Assembly: GCA_024235715.1 (NCBI GenBank) | Contig: JACKLW010000005.1 | Coordinates: 496,001 to 560,000, forward strand | Source: Accumulibacter sp. | Lineage (GTDB): Bacteria; Pseudomonadota; Gammaproteobacteria; Burkholderiales; Rhodocyclaceae | Reading direction: 5' to 3' | Length of the DNA: 64,000 nt | Shown here: piece after piece, positions 29,450-40,420 of the stretch | Position numbering within the stretch: position 1 is the stretch's first letter | How the letters are laid out: every line of letters begins with the position of its first letter | The notes under the pieces: model-generated | What the model was told of the DNA's origin: nothing | Database searches by the model: none | Seen by the model: only the letters and a program-made list of their open reading frames with translations | Made by a program: the position numbers and the translations under genes

Positions 29450-31750
29450 TCAGCGCTCGCTTATCAGTTTTTCGACGACGGCCAGGGCGGTCATGTTGAC
29501 CAAACGACGAACCGTCGCGGTCGGCGTCAGGATGTGCACCGGTTGCGCAGCCCCGAGGAGGATCGGCCCGATGGTGACGTTGTCTCCTGCGGCGACCTTG
29601 AGGAGGTTGAAAGAAATGTTCGCCGCGTCAAGCGTTGGCATGATCAACAGATTGGCCTGCCCCTTCAGGCGAGCGTCGCCTGGAAAGACGCGCTGGCGGA
29701 TCTGGTCGTCGATTGCCGCGTCGCCGTGCATCTCACCCTCGACTTCAAGACGCGGCGCACGCTCTTTGAGCAGGCGCAGCGTTTCACGCATCTTGAGCGC
29801 CGTGGGCGTGTTTTCCGAACCAAACGAGGAATGTGACAGCAGCGCGACGCGCGGGGTGACACCGAAACGACGGACCGTGTCGGCCGCCAGCAGCGTCATG
29901 TCCACCAACTGCTCGACCGATGGGTCGTAGTTGATGTAGGTATCGGCGATGAACAAGGTACGGTCAGGCAGCAGCAGCACGCTCACCGCATAGAGACCCT
30001 TGGCGCCCGGCGCCAGGCCGACGACATTCTCGACGTGCTCGCGATGCACGCGATGGCGCCCGAAAGTGCCGCAGATCAGGCCGTCGGCATCGCCCATGCG
30101 CACCATCAGCGCGCCGAACAGGGAGGGACGACGGCGAACCTCACGCTTGGCGAAGTCCGCCGAAACGCCCTTGCGCTCCATCAGGCGACGGTACTCCCGC
30201 CAGTAGGACTCGAAGTGCTCGTCGAAGAAATCGCCGTGGCCGGCGCAAACGACGTCGAAGTCGACACCCGGACGGACACGCAGGTTGGCTGCCTCGAGCT
30301 TGCGGGTGATATCGCCGGGGTGGCCGATCAGAACCGGCTTGGCAATCCCTTCGTCGACGATCACCTGCACGGCGCGCAGCACGCGCTCGTCACCACCTTC
30401 CGCAAAGACGATCCGTCTCGGCGCCTGCTTGGCCTGTGAGAAGACCGGCTTCATGATCAGGCCGAAGTGATAGACGAATTCGTCAAGGCTGTCCTGATAA
30501 GCCTCCAGGTCCTTGATTGGCCTGGTCGCCACGCCGGATGCCATGGCCGCTTCGGCAACCGCTGGGGCGATCTTGCTGATCAGGCGCGGATCGAAAGGAT
30601 TGGGAATCAGATATTCCGGACCAAAATTGGACACCTTTTCGCCATACGCCTTGAGCGCCACTTCCGATTGCTCGACACGCGCCAGTTCTGCGATCGCCTT
30701 CACCGCGGCGAGCTTCATCTCTTCGGTGATGGTAGTCGCTCCGGCATCCAGCGCACCGCGAAAGATGAACGGAAAACAGAGCACGTTATTTACCTGATTG
30801 GGATAGTCCGAACGCCCCGTCGCGATAATCGCATCGCTGCGCACCGCCTTGACATCCTCCGGCAGGATCTCCGGGTTAGGGTTGGCCAGCGCCATGACCA
30901 ATGGCGAAGGAGCCATCTTGGCGACCATCTCGCGCTTCAGCACGCCTCCGGCCGACAGCCCGAGGAAGACGTCGGCACCGCCAATGACATCATCGAGCGT
31001 GCGCGCGTCGGTCTGCTTCGCGTAGCGCCCCTTGATGTCGTCCATGTCCTCGACCCGGCCTTCGTAAACCAGTCCCTTGATGTCGGTCACCCAGATGTTT
31101 GCCACCGGGATTCCCAGCATCACCAGCAGATCAAGACAGGCCAGCGCCGCGGCGCCGGCACCCGAGGTGACCACTTTCACCGCATCGAGTTGCTTGCCCT
31201 GCAGGTGCAGACCGTTGAGAATCGCTGCGCCGACAACGATCGCCGTACCGTGCTGGTCGTCGTGGAAAACGGGGATCTTCATCCGTTCGCGCAGTTTTTT
31301 CTCGACGTGGAAACACTCCGGCGCCTTGATGTCCTCGAGGTTGATGCCGCCAAAGGTCGGCTCCAGCGAGGCAATGATGTCCACCAGGCGGTCGGCGTCG
31401 CGCTCTTCGATTTCGAGGTCGAAAACGTCGATGTTGGCGAACTTCTTGAACAATACCGCCTTGCCCTCCATCACTGGCTTGGCCGCCAGCGGTCCGATCG
31501 CTCCGAGCCCGAGCACGGCCGTTCCGTTGGTAATCACGCCGACCAGATTGGCCCGCGAAGTGAGCGTGCTCACCTCACCCGGGACGCTGACGATTTCTTC
31601 GCAGGCAGCCGCCACCCCGGGCGAATAGGCCATCGACAGGTCGTACTGGTTGGTCAGCTGGGTGGTCGGCTGGATGGCGATCTTGCCCGGCTTTGGATTG
31701 CGGTGATAAGAGAGGGCGGCTGCACGCAGCTGGTCCTTTTCCTTGCTCAT
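29450..31750 (-). CDS. maeB: NADP-dependent malic enzyme MaeB (malic enzyme-phosphotransacetylase fusion)
   Basis: A 766-residue enzyme that decarboxylates malate to pyruvate. The start at 31750 gives [26 protein letters not shown]. The N-terminal malic domain has [34 protein letters not shown] and the Rossmann loop [14 protein letters not shown]. The C-terminal ~330 residues are a phosphotransacetylase-like domain (from about residue 430, [19 protein letters not shown]), as in all MaeB proteins, where it is regulatory rather than catalytic. It is divergent from pckG; both act at the C3-C4 node. Confidence 0.96.
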   Translation of the reverse strand: MSKEKDQLRAAALSYHRNPKPGKIAIQPTTQLTNQYDLSMAYSPGVAAACEEIVSVPGEVSTLTSRANLVGVITNGTAVLGLGAIGPLAAKPVMEGKAVLFKKFANIDVFDLEIEERDADRLVDIIASLEPTFGGINLEDIKAPECFHVEKKLRERMKIPVFHDDQHGTAIVVGAAILNGLHLQGKQLDAVKVVTSGAGAAALACLDLLVMLGIPVANIWVTDIKGLVYEGRVEDMDDIKGRYAKQTDARTLDDVIGGADVFLGLSAGGVLKREMVAKMAPSPLVMALANPNPEILPEDVKAVRSDAIIATGRSDYPNQVNNVLCFPFIFRGALDAGATTITEEMKLAAVKAIAELARVEQSEVALKAYGEKVSNFGPEYLIPNPFDPRLISKIAPAVAEAAMASGVATRPIKDLEAYQDSLDEFVYHFGLIMKPVFSQAKQAPRRIVFAEGGDERVLRAVQVIVDEGIAKPVLIGHPGDITRKLEAANLRVRPGVDFDVVCAGHGDFFDEHFESYWREYRRLMERKGVSADFAKREVRRRPSLFGALMVRMGDADGLICGTFGRHRVHREHVENVVGLAPGAKGLYAVSVLLLPDRTLFIADTYINYDPSVEQLVDMTLLAADTVRRFGVTPRVALLSHSSFGSENTPTALKMRETLRLLKERAPRLEVEGEMHGDAAIDDQIRQRVFPGDARLKGQANLLIMPTLDAANISFNLLKVAAGDNVTIGPILLGAAQPVHILTPTATVRRLVNMTALAVVEKLISER

Positions 31751-32117
31751 GACTCGTTCTCCTGGCAGCATTTTTACGGACCACAGCAAATGCCTGTGGC
31801 GCCCCAACGGTCGACCGGCGACACGGTGCGCGTTAACACGCGCGAGCCGGCCAAAGCTGCGCTACTTGTCTACGGATCGTCAGTGCAGGCTGGAGCTGTG
31901 GCATAATTACACAAACACAGACAACCATGTAGCAATGACGCCAAGCATGCCGACCTCCCCCGCCTGCACCGCGCTTGTTTTTTGCCAGCCGCGACCGACG
32001 CGTCGCCCCCGACTGGGCTGGACGGACCCGCAAGGGTCCAGGCTCCGTTGGCCAGCTTCTGCGCGCGCCGCGCCACGGTAACTTCCGCTCCTCCACCTTC
32101 CCTAGAGAGTGATTACC
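31751..32117. other. Divergent intergenic region between maeB and pckG
   Basis: A 367-bp gap between genes that point away from each other, so it must hold both promoters. I see no clear coding region, and no hexamer pair with good spacing. A CATAAT hexamer at about 31,902 could serve pckG. Confidence 0.4.
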
Positions 32118-33953
32118 ATGAACCAGACTGTTTCCATCAATGCCCCGGACTACGTAAAGCATGAAGGCCTGAAGAAATGGGTTGCCGAAATCGCGGCCCT
32201 CACCCAACCCGCCCAGGTGGTCTGGGCCGACGGCTCGCAAGAGGAATACGACCGTCTCTGTGCCGAACTCGTCGAGGCCGGCACCTTCACCAAGCTCAAG
32301 AAGCGCAAGAACTCCTTCCTGGCCTTTTCCGACCCGTCCGACGTTGCCCGCGTCGAGGACCGTACCTACATCTGCTCCGCGAAGAAGGAGGACGCCGGCC
32401 CGACCAATAACTGGGAAGACCCGGCCAAGATGCGCGAGACGCTGAACGGCGTCTTCAAGGGCTGCATGAAGGGCCGCACGATGTACGTGATCCCGTTCTC
32501 GATGGGCCCGGTTGGCTCGCCGATCGCCCAGATCGGCGTCGAGATCAGCGACAGCGCTTACGTCGTCGTCAACATGAAGATCATGACCCGCATGGGCAAG
32601 GCCGTGTTCCCGGTCCTCGGCACCGACGGCGCCTTCGTCCCCTGTGTGCACTCGATCGGCGCACCCAAGGAGCCCGGCCAGAAAGATCCGCGCTGGCCGT
32701 GCAACCCGACCACCAAGTACATCGTTCATTATCCGGAAACGCGCGAAATCTGGTCCTACGGCTCGGGCTACGGCGGCAACGCCCTGCTTGGCAAGAAGTG
32801 CCTGGCGCTGCGCATCGCATCGAACATGGCGCGCGACGACGGCTGGATGGCCGAACACATGCTGATTCTCGGCGTCGAGTCGCCCGAAGGCAAGAAACAT
32901 TATGTTGCGGCCGCCTTCCCGTCGGCCTGTGGCAAGACCAACTTCGCGATGCTCGTCCCGCCGGCCACCCTGAGTGGCTGGAAAGTGACCACCATCGGCG
33001 ACGACATCGCCTGGATCAAGCCGCGCAAGGACAAGAACGGCGTCACCCGTCTGTACGCGATCAATCCGGAAGCGGGCTTCTTCGGCGTCGCACCGGGTAC
33101 CAACGACAAGACCAACTTCAACGCCATGGCCTCGCTGGCCGAGAACACCATCTTCACCAACGTCGCTCTGACCGACGATGGCGATGTCTGGTGGGAAGGC
33201 ATGGGCCCGGCACCCGCTCACGCCATCGACTGGCAGGGCAACGACTGGACGCCCGAAATCGCCAAGGAGAAGGGAACCAAGGCCGCACATCCGAACTCCC
33301 GCTTCACGGCCCCGGCGTCGCAATGCCCGTGCATCGACGAGAACTGGCAAAACCCTGAAGGGGTGCCGATCTCGGCCTTCCTGTTCGGTGGCCGTCGCGC
33401 CTCAACCGTGCCCCTGGTCTGCGAAACCGTTGACTGGGATCACGGCGTCTATGCCGCCGCCACGCTCGGTTCGGAAACCACGGCTGCCGCCTTCGGTCAG
33501 CAGGGCGTCGTTCGCCGCGACCCGTTCGCCATGCTGCCGTTCTGCGGCTACAACATGGCCGACTATTACAGCCACTGGCTGAAGATGGGCAACGCCGCCG
33601 ACACGCCGGTGCCGATCTTCATGGTCAACTGGTTCCGCATGAACGAAAAGGGCGAGTTCGCATGGCCGGGCTTCGGTGACAACGCCCGCGTCCTCAAGTG
33701 GATCATCGACCGCTGCGAGGGCAAGGTTTCAGCCAACAAGACCACGCTCGGCTGGATGCCCAACTACGAAGACATCGACTGGTCTGGCAGCGACTTCTCG
33801 AAAGAAGAATTCGCCAATGTCACCAGCCTGGACAAGCAGGCCTGGAAGAGCGAACTCGATGGCGTCAAGGAATGGTTCGGAAAGATGGGCGACAAGTTGC
33901 CTCCGAAACTCGCAACCATCCGCGACGAACTCGAGAAGGGATTCGCCGCCTGA
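32118..33953 (+). CDS. pckG: GTP-dependent phosphoenolpyruvate carboxykinase
   Basis: A 611-residue enzyme converting oxaloacetate plus GTP to PEP. The ATG at 32118 gives [22 protein letters not shown]. The GTP-class P-loop is [13 protein letters not shown], with the reactive cysteine, and other family motifs are present ([22 protein letters not shown] and CPCIDENW). Length matches the GTP class (about 600), not the ATP class (about 530). It ends at a strong terminator. Divergent from maeB. Confidence 0.97.
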   Translation: MNQTVSINAPDYVKHEGLKKWVAEIAALTQPAQVVWADGSQEEYDRLCAELVEAGTFTKLKKRKNSFLAFSDPSDVARVEDRTYICSAKKEDAGPTNNWEDPAKMRETLNGVFKGCMKGRTMYVIPFSMGPVGSPIAQIGVEISDSAYVVVNMKIMTRMGKAVFPVLGTDGAFVPCVHSIGAPKEPGQKDPRWPCNPTTKYIVHYPETREIWSYGSGYGGNALLGKKCLALRIASNMARDDGWMAEHMLILGVESPEGKKHYVAAAFPSACGKTNFAMLVPPATLSGWKVTTIGDDIAWIKPRKDKNGVTRLYAINPEAGFFGVAPGTNDKTNFNAMASLAENTIFTNVALTDDGDVWWEGMGPAPAHAIDWQGNDWTPEIAKEKGTKAAHPNSRFTAPASQCPCIDENWQNPEGVPISAFLFGGRRASTVPLVCETVDWDHGVYAAATLGSETTAAAFGQQGVVRRDPFAMLPFCGYNMADYYSHWLKMGNAADTPVPIFMVNWFRMNEKGEFAWPGFGDNARVLKWIIDRCEGKVSANKTTLGWMPNYEDIDWSGSDFSKEEFANVTSLDKQAWKSELDGVKEWFGKMGDKLPPKLATIRDELEKGFAA

Positions 33954-33981
33954 TCGTCCCGACACGACTCCGGTCGTCGAA

Positions 33982-34007
33982 AAGCCGCCTGCGGGCGGCT
34001 TTTTTTT
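33982..34007 (+). terminator. Rho-independent terminator of pckG
   Basis: Hairpin AAGCCGCC-TGCG-GGCGGCTT followed by eight T residues, 28 bp after the pckG stop codon. Confidence 0.9.
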
Positions 34008-34069
34008 CGCCTCGATCATACGCCCTGTGGCTAAACTGTGCTCTTCACTCAAATCGCAGCCACGGAATC

Positions 34070-35230
34070 ATGCCGACCTTTCCAGCCAGCCGCCTCGCCG
34101 ACATCGCCCCCTTTCACGTCATGGAACTGCTGGCCCGCGCGAGAGCGCTGGAAGGCGAAGGGCGTGACATCATCCATATGGAAGTCGGCGAACCCGATTT
34201 CCCGACGCCGGAACCGATCGTCGCCGCCGCTCAGGCGCAAATTGCCACCGGCCGGGTGTTGTACACGCCAGCGCTTGGGCTTACCGAACTGCGCGCCGCA
34301 ATCGCTGCTTTCTATGAAACGCGCTACGGCATCAGCGTGCCGGCCTCGCGCATCGTGGTCACTGCCGGGGCTTCGGGCGCACTGCTGCTGGCCATGGCCT
34401 GCCTCGCCGAACCCGGCAGCGAATGGTTGCTCAGCGACCCCGGTTATCCCTGCAACCGCAACTTTGTGCGCAGCTTCGAAGGCGTACCGGTGGGAATTCC
34501 AGTACGCGCCGACAACAACTTCCAGCCGACGCTCGCAGAAATCGAGCGACACTGGACCGCACGCACCGCAGGCGCCCTGCTCGCATCGCCGGCCAACCCA
34601 ACCGGCACGCTGCTCGATGACGCCACACTGGGCGCGATCGCAGACTTCATACGTCGGCAGGGCGGACAACTGATAGTCGACGAGATCTACCACGGACTGA
34701 CCTACGAGCGTCCGGCATCGACGGCCTTGCAGTTCGGCGATGACATCTTTGTCGTGCAGAGCTTTTCCAAGTATTTCAACATGACCGGCTGGCGTCTGGG
34801 CTGGCTGGTCGTACCGCAACGCTTTACGCGCGATATCGAGAAGCTGGCACAGAATCTGTTCATATCGCCGTCGACTCCAGCCCAGCATGCTGCACTCGCC
34901 GCCTTCGCCCCGGCCACCCTGAACATCCTCGAGGCACGCCGGCTGGAGTTCAAGCGACGCCGCGACTTCCTGGCGCCAGCGCTGGCAGAGCTCGGCTTTC
35001 GCCAGGCGACCAGGCCCGAAGGTGCCTTCTACGTGTACGCCAATTGCAGCCACTTGACCGACAGCAGCGATCGCTTCGCGCGCGAGTTGCTGGAGGCGGC
35101 CGGAGTGGCGATCACACCCGGCCTCGACTTCGGAAGCAACCAGCCCGAAAAACACCTGCGCTTCGCGTACACGGCAACACTGGAGCGCCTGGCCCAGGCG
35201 GTCGACCGCATCCGCCGCTTTCTCGGCTGA
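34070..35230 (+). CDS. PLP-dependent class I/II aminotransferase
   Basis: A 386-residue fold-type I aminotransferase. The start at 34070 gives MPTFPASRLADIAPFHVMELLARA, as in close relatives. Motifs: MEVGEPDFPTPEPI, SPANPTGTLLD (the Asn that contacts PLP), IVDEIYHGL and the Schiff-base lysine in VVQSFSKYFNMTGWRLGWLV. The C-terminal LRFAYTATLERLAQAVDRI is standard. Substrate cannot be deduced. It stands alone between the pckG terminator and the converging ampD. Confidence 0.92.
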   Translation: MPTFPASRLADIAPFHVMELLARARALEGEGRDIIHMEVGEPDFPTPEPIVAAAQAQIATGRVLYTPALGLTELRAAIAAFYETRYGISVPASRIVVTAGASGALLLAMACLAEPGSEWLLSDPGYPCNRNFVRSFEGVPVGIPVRADNNFQPTLAEIERHWTARTAGALLASPANPTGTLLDDATLGAIADFIRRQGGQLIVDEIYHGLTYERPASTALQFGDDIFVVQSFSKYFNMTGWRLGWLVVPQRFTRDIEKLAQNLFISPSTPAQHAALAAFAPATLNILEARRLEFKRRRDFLAPALAELGFRQATRPEGAFYVYANCSHLTDSSDRFARELLEAAGVAITPGLDFGSNQPEKHLRFAYTATLERLAQAVDRIRRFLG

Positions 35231-35311
35231 CGGTCCTTGCCAACGGCGGTATCTGCACAACTGCAACGCGCCGGCACCGACATCGCGTCTGGCGCGGCTG
35301 GTCATTCCAGG

Positions 35312-35893
35312 TCAGCGGCAAAACCCGGGAAAATCGCCGATAGAGGCCAGCCGCCGCCAGTCGAAGCAGGGGCCCGGATCCGTCTTGCGACCGGGCGAAA
35401 TATCGCTGTGCCCGACAATCGCTTCGACCGGATAGCGCGCGCACAACAGCCGCAGCAGTTTCCGCAGACGACGGTACTGGATGGCCGTGAAAGGCAGGTC
35501 GTCGCAACCCTCGAGTTCGATGCCCAGCGAAAAGTCATTGCAGCGCTCGCGCCCGTTCCAGCACGACAGGCCCGCATGCCACGCGCGCTGGCGGCAGGAG
35601 ACGAACTGGATCAGCTCGCCCTGTCGTCGCAGCAGGAAATGGGCCGAGACGCGCAGCGTGCTGATCTGCGCGAAGTAAGGGTGGGCATGGGCCTGCAGCC
35701 GATTGGTGAACAGCCGCACAATCGCGTCGCCCGAAAACTGACCTGGCGGCAAACTGATCGCATGCACGACGATCAGCGATACTGCCTCGCCTTCAGGACG
35801 CTGATCGCGGTTGGGCGACTCGATACGCCGTGCGCCAGGCAACCAGCCATCAGCATCGATCTCGCAAGCGGCGCCGGGGTGCAGAAGCGTCAC
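35312..35893 (-). CDS. ampD: 1,6-anhydro-N-acetylmuramyl-L-alanine amidase AmpD
   Basis: A 193-residue cytoplasmic zinc amidase of peptidoglycan recycling. Zinc ligands are seen in LIVVHAISLP (first His) and in the C-terminal IVGHSDISPGRKTDPGPCFDW (second His and the Asp/Cys side). The middle part has QFVSCRQRAWHAGLSCWNGRERCNDFSLGIELEG. Length and motifs fit cytoplasmic AmpD (no signal peptide). It starts 4 bp inside the end of pilR, on the same strand. Confidence 0.95.
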   Translation of the reverse strand: MTLLHPGAACEIDADGWLPGARRIESPNRDQRPEGEAVSLIVVHAISLPPGQFSGDAIVRLFTNRLQAHAHPYFAQISTLRVSAHFLLRRQGELIQFVSCRQRAWHAGLSCWNGRERCNDFSLGIELEGCDDLPFTAIQYRRLRKLLRLLCARYPVEAIVGHSDISPGRKTDPGPCFDWRRLASIGDFPGFCR

Positions 35894-37260
35894 TCTTCGA
35901 TGCTCAGCCGTTCGATGCGATAGCGCAGCGAGCGGAAGCTGACGCCGAGCAGTCTTGCCGCTGCCGTGCGGTTGAAAGCGGTCTTGGCCAGCGCCTCGAG
36001 AATCGCCTGCTTTTCGATGCGGTTGATATAGTCATCCAGCGTTTCACCGCTTCTGCCAACGCTGTCGCCAGCCACGGCGGCCGACGCCAGTTGCAGATCC
36101 TCAACGACGACTGCGTCGCCGGCGCACAAGGCCGTGGCCCGCTCGAGAATGTTCTCCAGTTCGCGAACATTACCCGGAAAACTGTAGGCTTCCAGGGCTC
36201 GCAGGGCCTGCGCGTCCAGACGCGGCGGTTGCGCACCACAGATGCGCAACAGCAGGGCCTGTACGAGCGGCGCTACGTCCTCGTGACGTTCGCGCAGCGG
36301 CGGCATGCGCAGTTCGATGACGTTCAAACGGTAATAGAGGTCCTGGCGAAACCCCCCCTCGTCGACGCAGTTCTTGAGGATCTGGTGGGTCGCCGAAATG
36401 ATGCGCACGTCGACCACCTCTTCGGCAGTACTGCCGACCTTGCGCACCTTTTTCTCCTGAATCGCACGCAGCAGCTTCACCTGCATCGCCAGAGGCAGGT
36501 CAGCCACCTCGTCGAGAAACAGCGTCCCTCCATTGGCCGCCTGGAAGAATCCTTCGCGGTCGCCGTCGGCGCCGGTAAACGCCCCTTTGCGATAGCCGAA
36601 GAACTCGCTCTCCATCAGATTCTCGGGAATCGCGCCACAGTTCACGGGAACAAATGGCGCCGCACGCCGAGAGCTGTGATCGTGTATCAGGCGCGCCGCG
36701 AGTTCCTTGCCGGTTCCCGACTCGCCGGAGATGTAAACCGGTGCCTGACTACGCGCCAGCTTCTCGATCATCTGACGTACGTGCTCGATCGCCGCCGACT
36801 CGCCGATCAATTGGCCAGCAGCGCTCGTCGCCTGCCCGTCACCCGTGACGCCGCTCTGACGAGGCAGACTGAGGGCCGACTTGATCAGGCTGCGCAGCTG
36901 CTCCAGGGCCACCGGCTTGGCCAGATAGTCAAAGGCTCCGGCCTTGAGGGCAGCAACGGCGTTCTGCGCGCTTCCAAAAGCCGTGATCACGGCCACCGGC
37001 GTCTCGCCGTAGCGCTCATTGATCAGTTTGACGATTTCCAGCCCGTCACCGTCGGGCAAGCGCATGTCGGTAATGCACAGCTGGTAGCGCTGCCGTTCGA
37101 GGAACTCGCGCGCCTGCAGCACGCTTTCTGCGCAATCCGCCGACAAGCCCATGCGCGCAACGGTAAGATCGAGTAGTTCACGAATATCCGCCTCGTCGTC
37201 AACAACCAGCACTCTCGCCAACTCGCCGCGTGGGCGACGCTCCGTCTTGACTACTGACAC
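35890..37260 (-). CDS. pilR: Sigma-54-dependent response regulator PilR
   Basis: A 456-residue NtrC-type activator. The start is a GTG at 37260, with a GGGGAG ribosome-binding site upstream and 10 bp of overlap with pilS. The receiver domain has VLVVDDEADI and the phosphoacceptor in TDMRLPDGDG (near residue 65). The AAA+ domain has Walker A GESGTGKE, an intact GAFTGA loop (RKGAFTGADGD) and LFLDEVADLP. The C-terminal Fis-type helix-turn-helix is ILEALAKTAFNRTAAARLLGVSFRSLRYRIERL. With the six-helix kinase next door this matches PilS-PilR, which controls type IV pilin transcription. No pilA is in the window. Confidence 0.92.
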   Translation of the reverse strand: MSVVKTERRPRGELARVLVVDDEADIRELLDLTVARMGLSADCAESVLQAREFLERQRYQLCITDMRLPDGDGLEIVKLINERYGETPVAVITAFGSAQNAVAALKAGAFDYLAKPVALEQLRSLIKSALSLPRQSGVTGDGQATSAAGQLIGESAAIEHVRQMIEKLARSQAPVYISGESGTGKELAARLIHDHSSRRAAPFVPVNCGAIPENLMESEFFGYRKGAFTGADGDREGFFQAANGGTLFLDEVADLPLAMQVKLLRAIQEKKVRKVGSTAEEVVDVRIISATHQILKNCVDEGGFRQDLYYRLNVIELRMPPLRERHEDVAPLVQALLLRICGAQPPRLDAQALRALEAYSFPGNVRELENILERATALCAGDAVVVEDLQLASAAVAGDSVGRSGETLDDYINRIEKQAILEALAKTAFNRTAAARLLGVSFRSLRYRIERLSIEE

Positions 37261-38843
37261 CCTGATGATCTCCCCAATAGACAAAAATCGGCACCCGGCG
37301 CCGAGGCCTGCAGCTCGAGCAACGCGCCATTCGCATCGCATAACTCGCGGGCGATGTAGAGGCCCAGACCGGTACCACGATGGTGCGTGGTGAAGAAAGG
37401 CTCGAAGATCTGCTCGCGATGTGCGTCGCCAACCCCGTCGCCATCGTCGATAACATGCAATTCCACCTGCGCATCGCCCTTGCCGTCGCAAACCAGCAGG
37501 CGCACGCTGCCGGCAATGCGTTGCGAATGGCGTAGCGCATTGCCGAGAAGATTTCCCAAGACCTGATGAAAATGTGAGCGATCGAAACACAGAGACGCCG
37601 CGCCGGACAACTCGAGGCGAACCACGTCGACCGACAGGTCCTCCTTGACAAGGTAGTCCTCGATCAACAGCGGCAGGCTGTCCCGCAGGTCGATCAGTTC
37701 CGGGTAGGTGCGATCACGGCGCCCGAGTTCCAGCACATCGCTGACGATGCGCTCCAGCCGCTGTGTATTGTCCAGCATGATGCGCAGCAAGCGCTCGTAC
37801 ATCTCGCCGCGCCTCTCTTCACGCAGCAGCTCACCCGCGTGACTGATCGCCGACAGCGGGTTGCGAATCTCGTGCGCAATGTTGGCCGTCAGACGACCGA
37901 GCGCTGCCAGCTTCAGCTGTTGCGCCTGCTCCTGCAGACGGCCCATATCCTCAAGGTAGACCAGAACGTCGCTTTCGGACGTCTCGGTGGAAGCAAACCT
38001 GGCACGCAATTGCATGCCGCTCGCAGGAACCCGCACCAGCACGTCCTGGTCACCTCCATTCCGGCACCACTCGACGAAATTCTGCGCCAGCTCAGGCGAA
38101 TATTCGGCCAACAGATACTCGCCGTCACCGTCGAGGCCGAGCAGTTGCCGGGCGCGCGGGTTGTTCTGCTTGACTCTGCCGTCGCGGCGGAGCACCACCA
38201 CACCGTCCTGCATCTCCTCGATGACGCGCTGACTGATCAGCGTCTGGTTGTTCAGGTCAACGCCACGCTGACGCGCCAGCGCCTCGTTGGCAATTACCCT
38301 GCGCGCCAGCAGTCGCGCCGAAACCGCCACCGCAAAAAAACCGGCGCTGAACAGGCCGGCGTGAAAGAACCCCGCCGCATCGAAATCATCCTGAAAAGCG
38401 CGGTAGGAGTGTTCGAAGAGCACTGCCAGGGTGGCCATCGCCGCGTAGAACAACACCAGGCGCCCCTGCCCGACCAGACCAGCGCCGGCCAGCGTCACCA
38501 GCAGCATCGAACCTAGACCGCTGCCCAGCCCGCCGCCGACATGAATCAGCATCGTCATGACCAGGACATCGACCAGCACGCTTGCCGTCAGTTGCACGGT
38601 CGCGTGCTGGCGGTGGCGATAGGCGATGATCACCGCCAGCGCGGTTGCCACCAGATAGACGCTGGCCAGCGCCAGATGCTGCAAACTCTGGTTGGGACTG
38701 AGGATGGTAAAGGCGGAGGGATAGAGCAGCGCGGAAAAGAAGAGCAGCGCGGCAACGACGAAGCGGTAAAGGTTGAAGTAGCGCAGGGACTTCCAGTGCA
38801 TCTCGGAGAACTGCTCGGCGCCGAGGCCTGCGCTCGTCAACAT
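37251..38843 (-). CDS. pilS: Sensor histidine kinase PilS
   Basis: A 530-residue membrane kinase. The N-terminal ~190 residues hold about six transmembrane segments (FVVAALLFFSALLYPSAF onward), then a PAS domain (~210-310). The HisKA phosphoacceptor region is GRLTANIAHEIRNPLSAISHAGELL. The ATPase domain has a recognisable N box (LGNLLGNALRHSQR), G1 box (DDGDGVGD) and G2 box (HRGTGLGLYIARELCDANG). Partner of the overlapping regulator gene. The domain plan is that of PilS. Confidence 0.92.
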   Translation of the reverse strand: MLTSAGLGAEQFSEMHWKSLRYFNLYRFVVAALLFFSALLYPSAFTILSPNQSLQHLALASVYLVATALAVIIAYRHRQHATVQLTASVLVDVLVMTMLIHVGGGLGSGLGSMLLVTLAGAGLVGQGRLVLFYAAMATLAVLFEHSYRAFQDDFDAAGFFHAGLFSAGFFAVAVSARLLARRVIANEALARQRGVDLNNQTLISQRVIEEMQDGVVVLRRDGRVKQNNPRARQLLGLDGDGEYLLAEYSPELAQNFVEWCRNGGDQDVLVRVPASGMQLRARFASTETSESDVLVYLEDMGRLQEQAQQLKLAALGRLTANIAHEIRNPLSAISHAGELLREERRGEMYERLLRIMLDNTQRLERIVSDVLELGRRDRTYPELIDLRDSLPLLIEDYLVKEDLSVDVVRLELSGAASLCFDRSHFHQVLGNLLGNALRHSQRIAGSVRLLVCDGKGDAQVELHVIDDGDGVGDAHREQIFEPFFTTHHRGTGLGLYIARELCDANGALLELQASAPGADFCLLGRSSGCQ

Positions 38844-38849
38844 GACATC

Positions 38850-39086
38850 TCAGGCGTCGCTGGAGCGGCTCTGGTCAAGATGTGCGGCGCAGCAGTAGTA
38901 GCTGCCATTGGCCAGAATGCTCTCGCTCAGCGGCTGATTGACGCCACAATGGGCGCACTGCACCATGCGCTCGGCTTCACGCTCGAAGGTCTGCCGCTCG
39001 GCAGGCGCAGGCAATGAACTTCGTGCCTTGCGCCAAACCCACCAGACCAGCCAAACCAGCCCGATCAAAAGGAGGTATTTCGTCAT
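38850..39086 (-). CDS. Small membrane-anchored zinc-ribbon-like protein (PP0621 family)
   Basis: A 78-residue protein with one N-terminal transmembrane helix (YLLLIGLVWLVWWVW) and a short cytoplasmic domain. The domain carries two cysteine pairs, CAHCGVNQPLSES and YYCCAAHLDQ, typical of the PP0621 family commonly found next to pilSR in proteobacteria. The spaced Cys/His residues suggest a metal-binding knuckle. It ends 7 bp before the start of pilS, so it is the first gene of the pilS-pilR-ampD run. Function unknown. Confidence 0.82.
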   Translation of the reverse strand: MTKYLLLIGLVWLVWWVWRKARSSLPAPAERQTFEREAERMVQCAHCGVNQPLSESILANGSYYCCAAHLDQSRSSDA

Positions 39087-39266
39087 TGAGAGAGAGGTCG
39101 TGCACGGCGCTCAAGCATAGCAGAGGCTCCCGCAGGGCGAGACGTCAACGCACAGAGTTGAAGCAACAAGCTTGCACGGCGAAGATCGGGAGCGGCGAAA
39201 AATGATCGTCATTGCGAGAACCGTGCATTGTGTCGCGCATTGCGGCGATGATCGCGGCGAAGCGAT

Positions 39267-39343
<77 letters not shown>

Positions 39344-39361
39344 ACCGAGGCGACAACTGCG

Positions 39362-40324
39362 CTAGTAATTCCTAGCGACAGCGAAGAGGCATAATTCTAG
39401 CAAGGAATCCTTGTATTGAGAAGCGGGGACAACATCGAGTGCGGCAGCCGCAAGTGCGGCCTCGGCGGCCGCCTTCTTTTTCGCGTATTCGAGCGCGCCC
39501 GTCTCACGAATGGCTGCCAGCACGCTGGGAAAATCGTCCCTCCCACCGTTCTCGATAGCCTGCCGTACGCAGGCCGCCTGTCCCGAATCGCCATTGCGCA
39601 GGACATAGATCAGTGGCAGCGTCGGCTTGCCTTCGGCCAGATCGTCGCCGAGATGCTTGCCCGTCTCGACTTCCGCGCCGGAGTAATCAAGCACGTCGTC
39701 GATCAATTGAAAGGCAGTCCCCAGATGCATGCCGTAAACGGCCATTGCCTGTTCGACAGCCAGGCCACCGCCGCCGATGATTGCGCCAAGCTGCGCCGCT
39801 GCCTCGAAAAGCTTGGCGGTCTTGAAACGGATGACCTGCAGATAGCCCGCCTCGTCGATTCCTGCGTCATGACAGTTCATCAACTGCAGAACTTCGCCCT
39901 CGGCAATGACGTTCGTTGCATCCGACAAGACCCGCATGATGCGCATGTCGTTGACCGCTACCATCATTTGGAAGGCACGCGAATAGAGGAAGTCGCCGAC
40001 CAGTACGCTGGCGGAATTGCCGAACAGGGCATTCGCCGTCTCCCGGCCACGCCGCAGGTCGGATCCATCGACGACATCATCATGCAGCAGGGTGGCCGTG
40101 TGGATGAACTCGATTACCGCCGCAAGCTCGTGATGGTGAGTGCCCCGGTAGTCCAGCGCGCCAGCGGAGAGCAACACCAGCGCCGGACGCAGCCTCTTGC
40201 CGCCGCTCTGAACGATGTATTCGGCGACCTGACGGACCAAGGCAACCTCGGAATGGAGGCGCTGGCGGATCACCGCGTCGACGGCCTTCATGTCCGTCCC
40301 GATCAGCTTGTACAACTGCTCCAT
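39362..40324 (-). CDS. ispB: Octaprenyl diphosphate synthase IspB (trans-polyprenyl synthase)
   Basis: A 320-residue trans-isoprenyl diphosphate synthase that builds the ubiquinone side chain. The ATG at 40324 gives MEQLYKLIGTDMKAVD, preferred over a much longer upstream frame that crosses the rplU promoter. The first aspartate-rich motif is LLHDDVVDGSDLRRG and the second is LIDDVLDYSG. GGKRLRPALVLL near the N-terminus binds diphosphate. Chain length (C40 or other) cannot be read. Divergent from rplU, as is usual in proteobacteria. Confidence 0.95.
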   Translation of the reverse strand: MEQLYKLIGTDMKAVDAVIRQRLHSEVALVRQVAEYIVQSGGKRLRPALVLLSAGALDYRGTHHHELAAVIEFIHTATLLHDDVVDGSDLRRGRETANALFGNSASVLVGDFLYSRAFQMMVAVNDMRIMRVLSDATNVIAEGEVLQLMNCHDAGIDEAGYLQVIRFKTAKLFEAAAQLGAIIGGGGLAVEQAMAVYGMHLGTAFQLIDDVLDYSGAEVETGKHLGDDLAEGKPTLPLIYVLRNGDSGQAACVRQAIENGGRDDFPSVLAAIRETGALEYAKKKAAAEAALAAAALDVVPASQYKDSLLELCLFAVARNY

Positions 40325-40420
40325 TCTCACGAGAACGCACCTTGGCACAAAAAACCTCGGAATCTTAGGCGCCGGCCGCTTGTGCGTCAAGCGACGGATG
40401 GCCGAACCTGGCCAAACCCT

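Noticed and set aside
30467-31906. 479-codon plus-strand frame
   Set aside because: Antisense shadow of maeB, whose own motifs are intact along the whole length.
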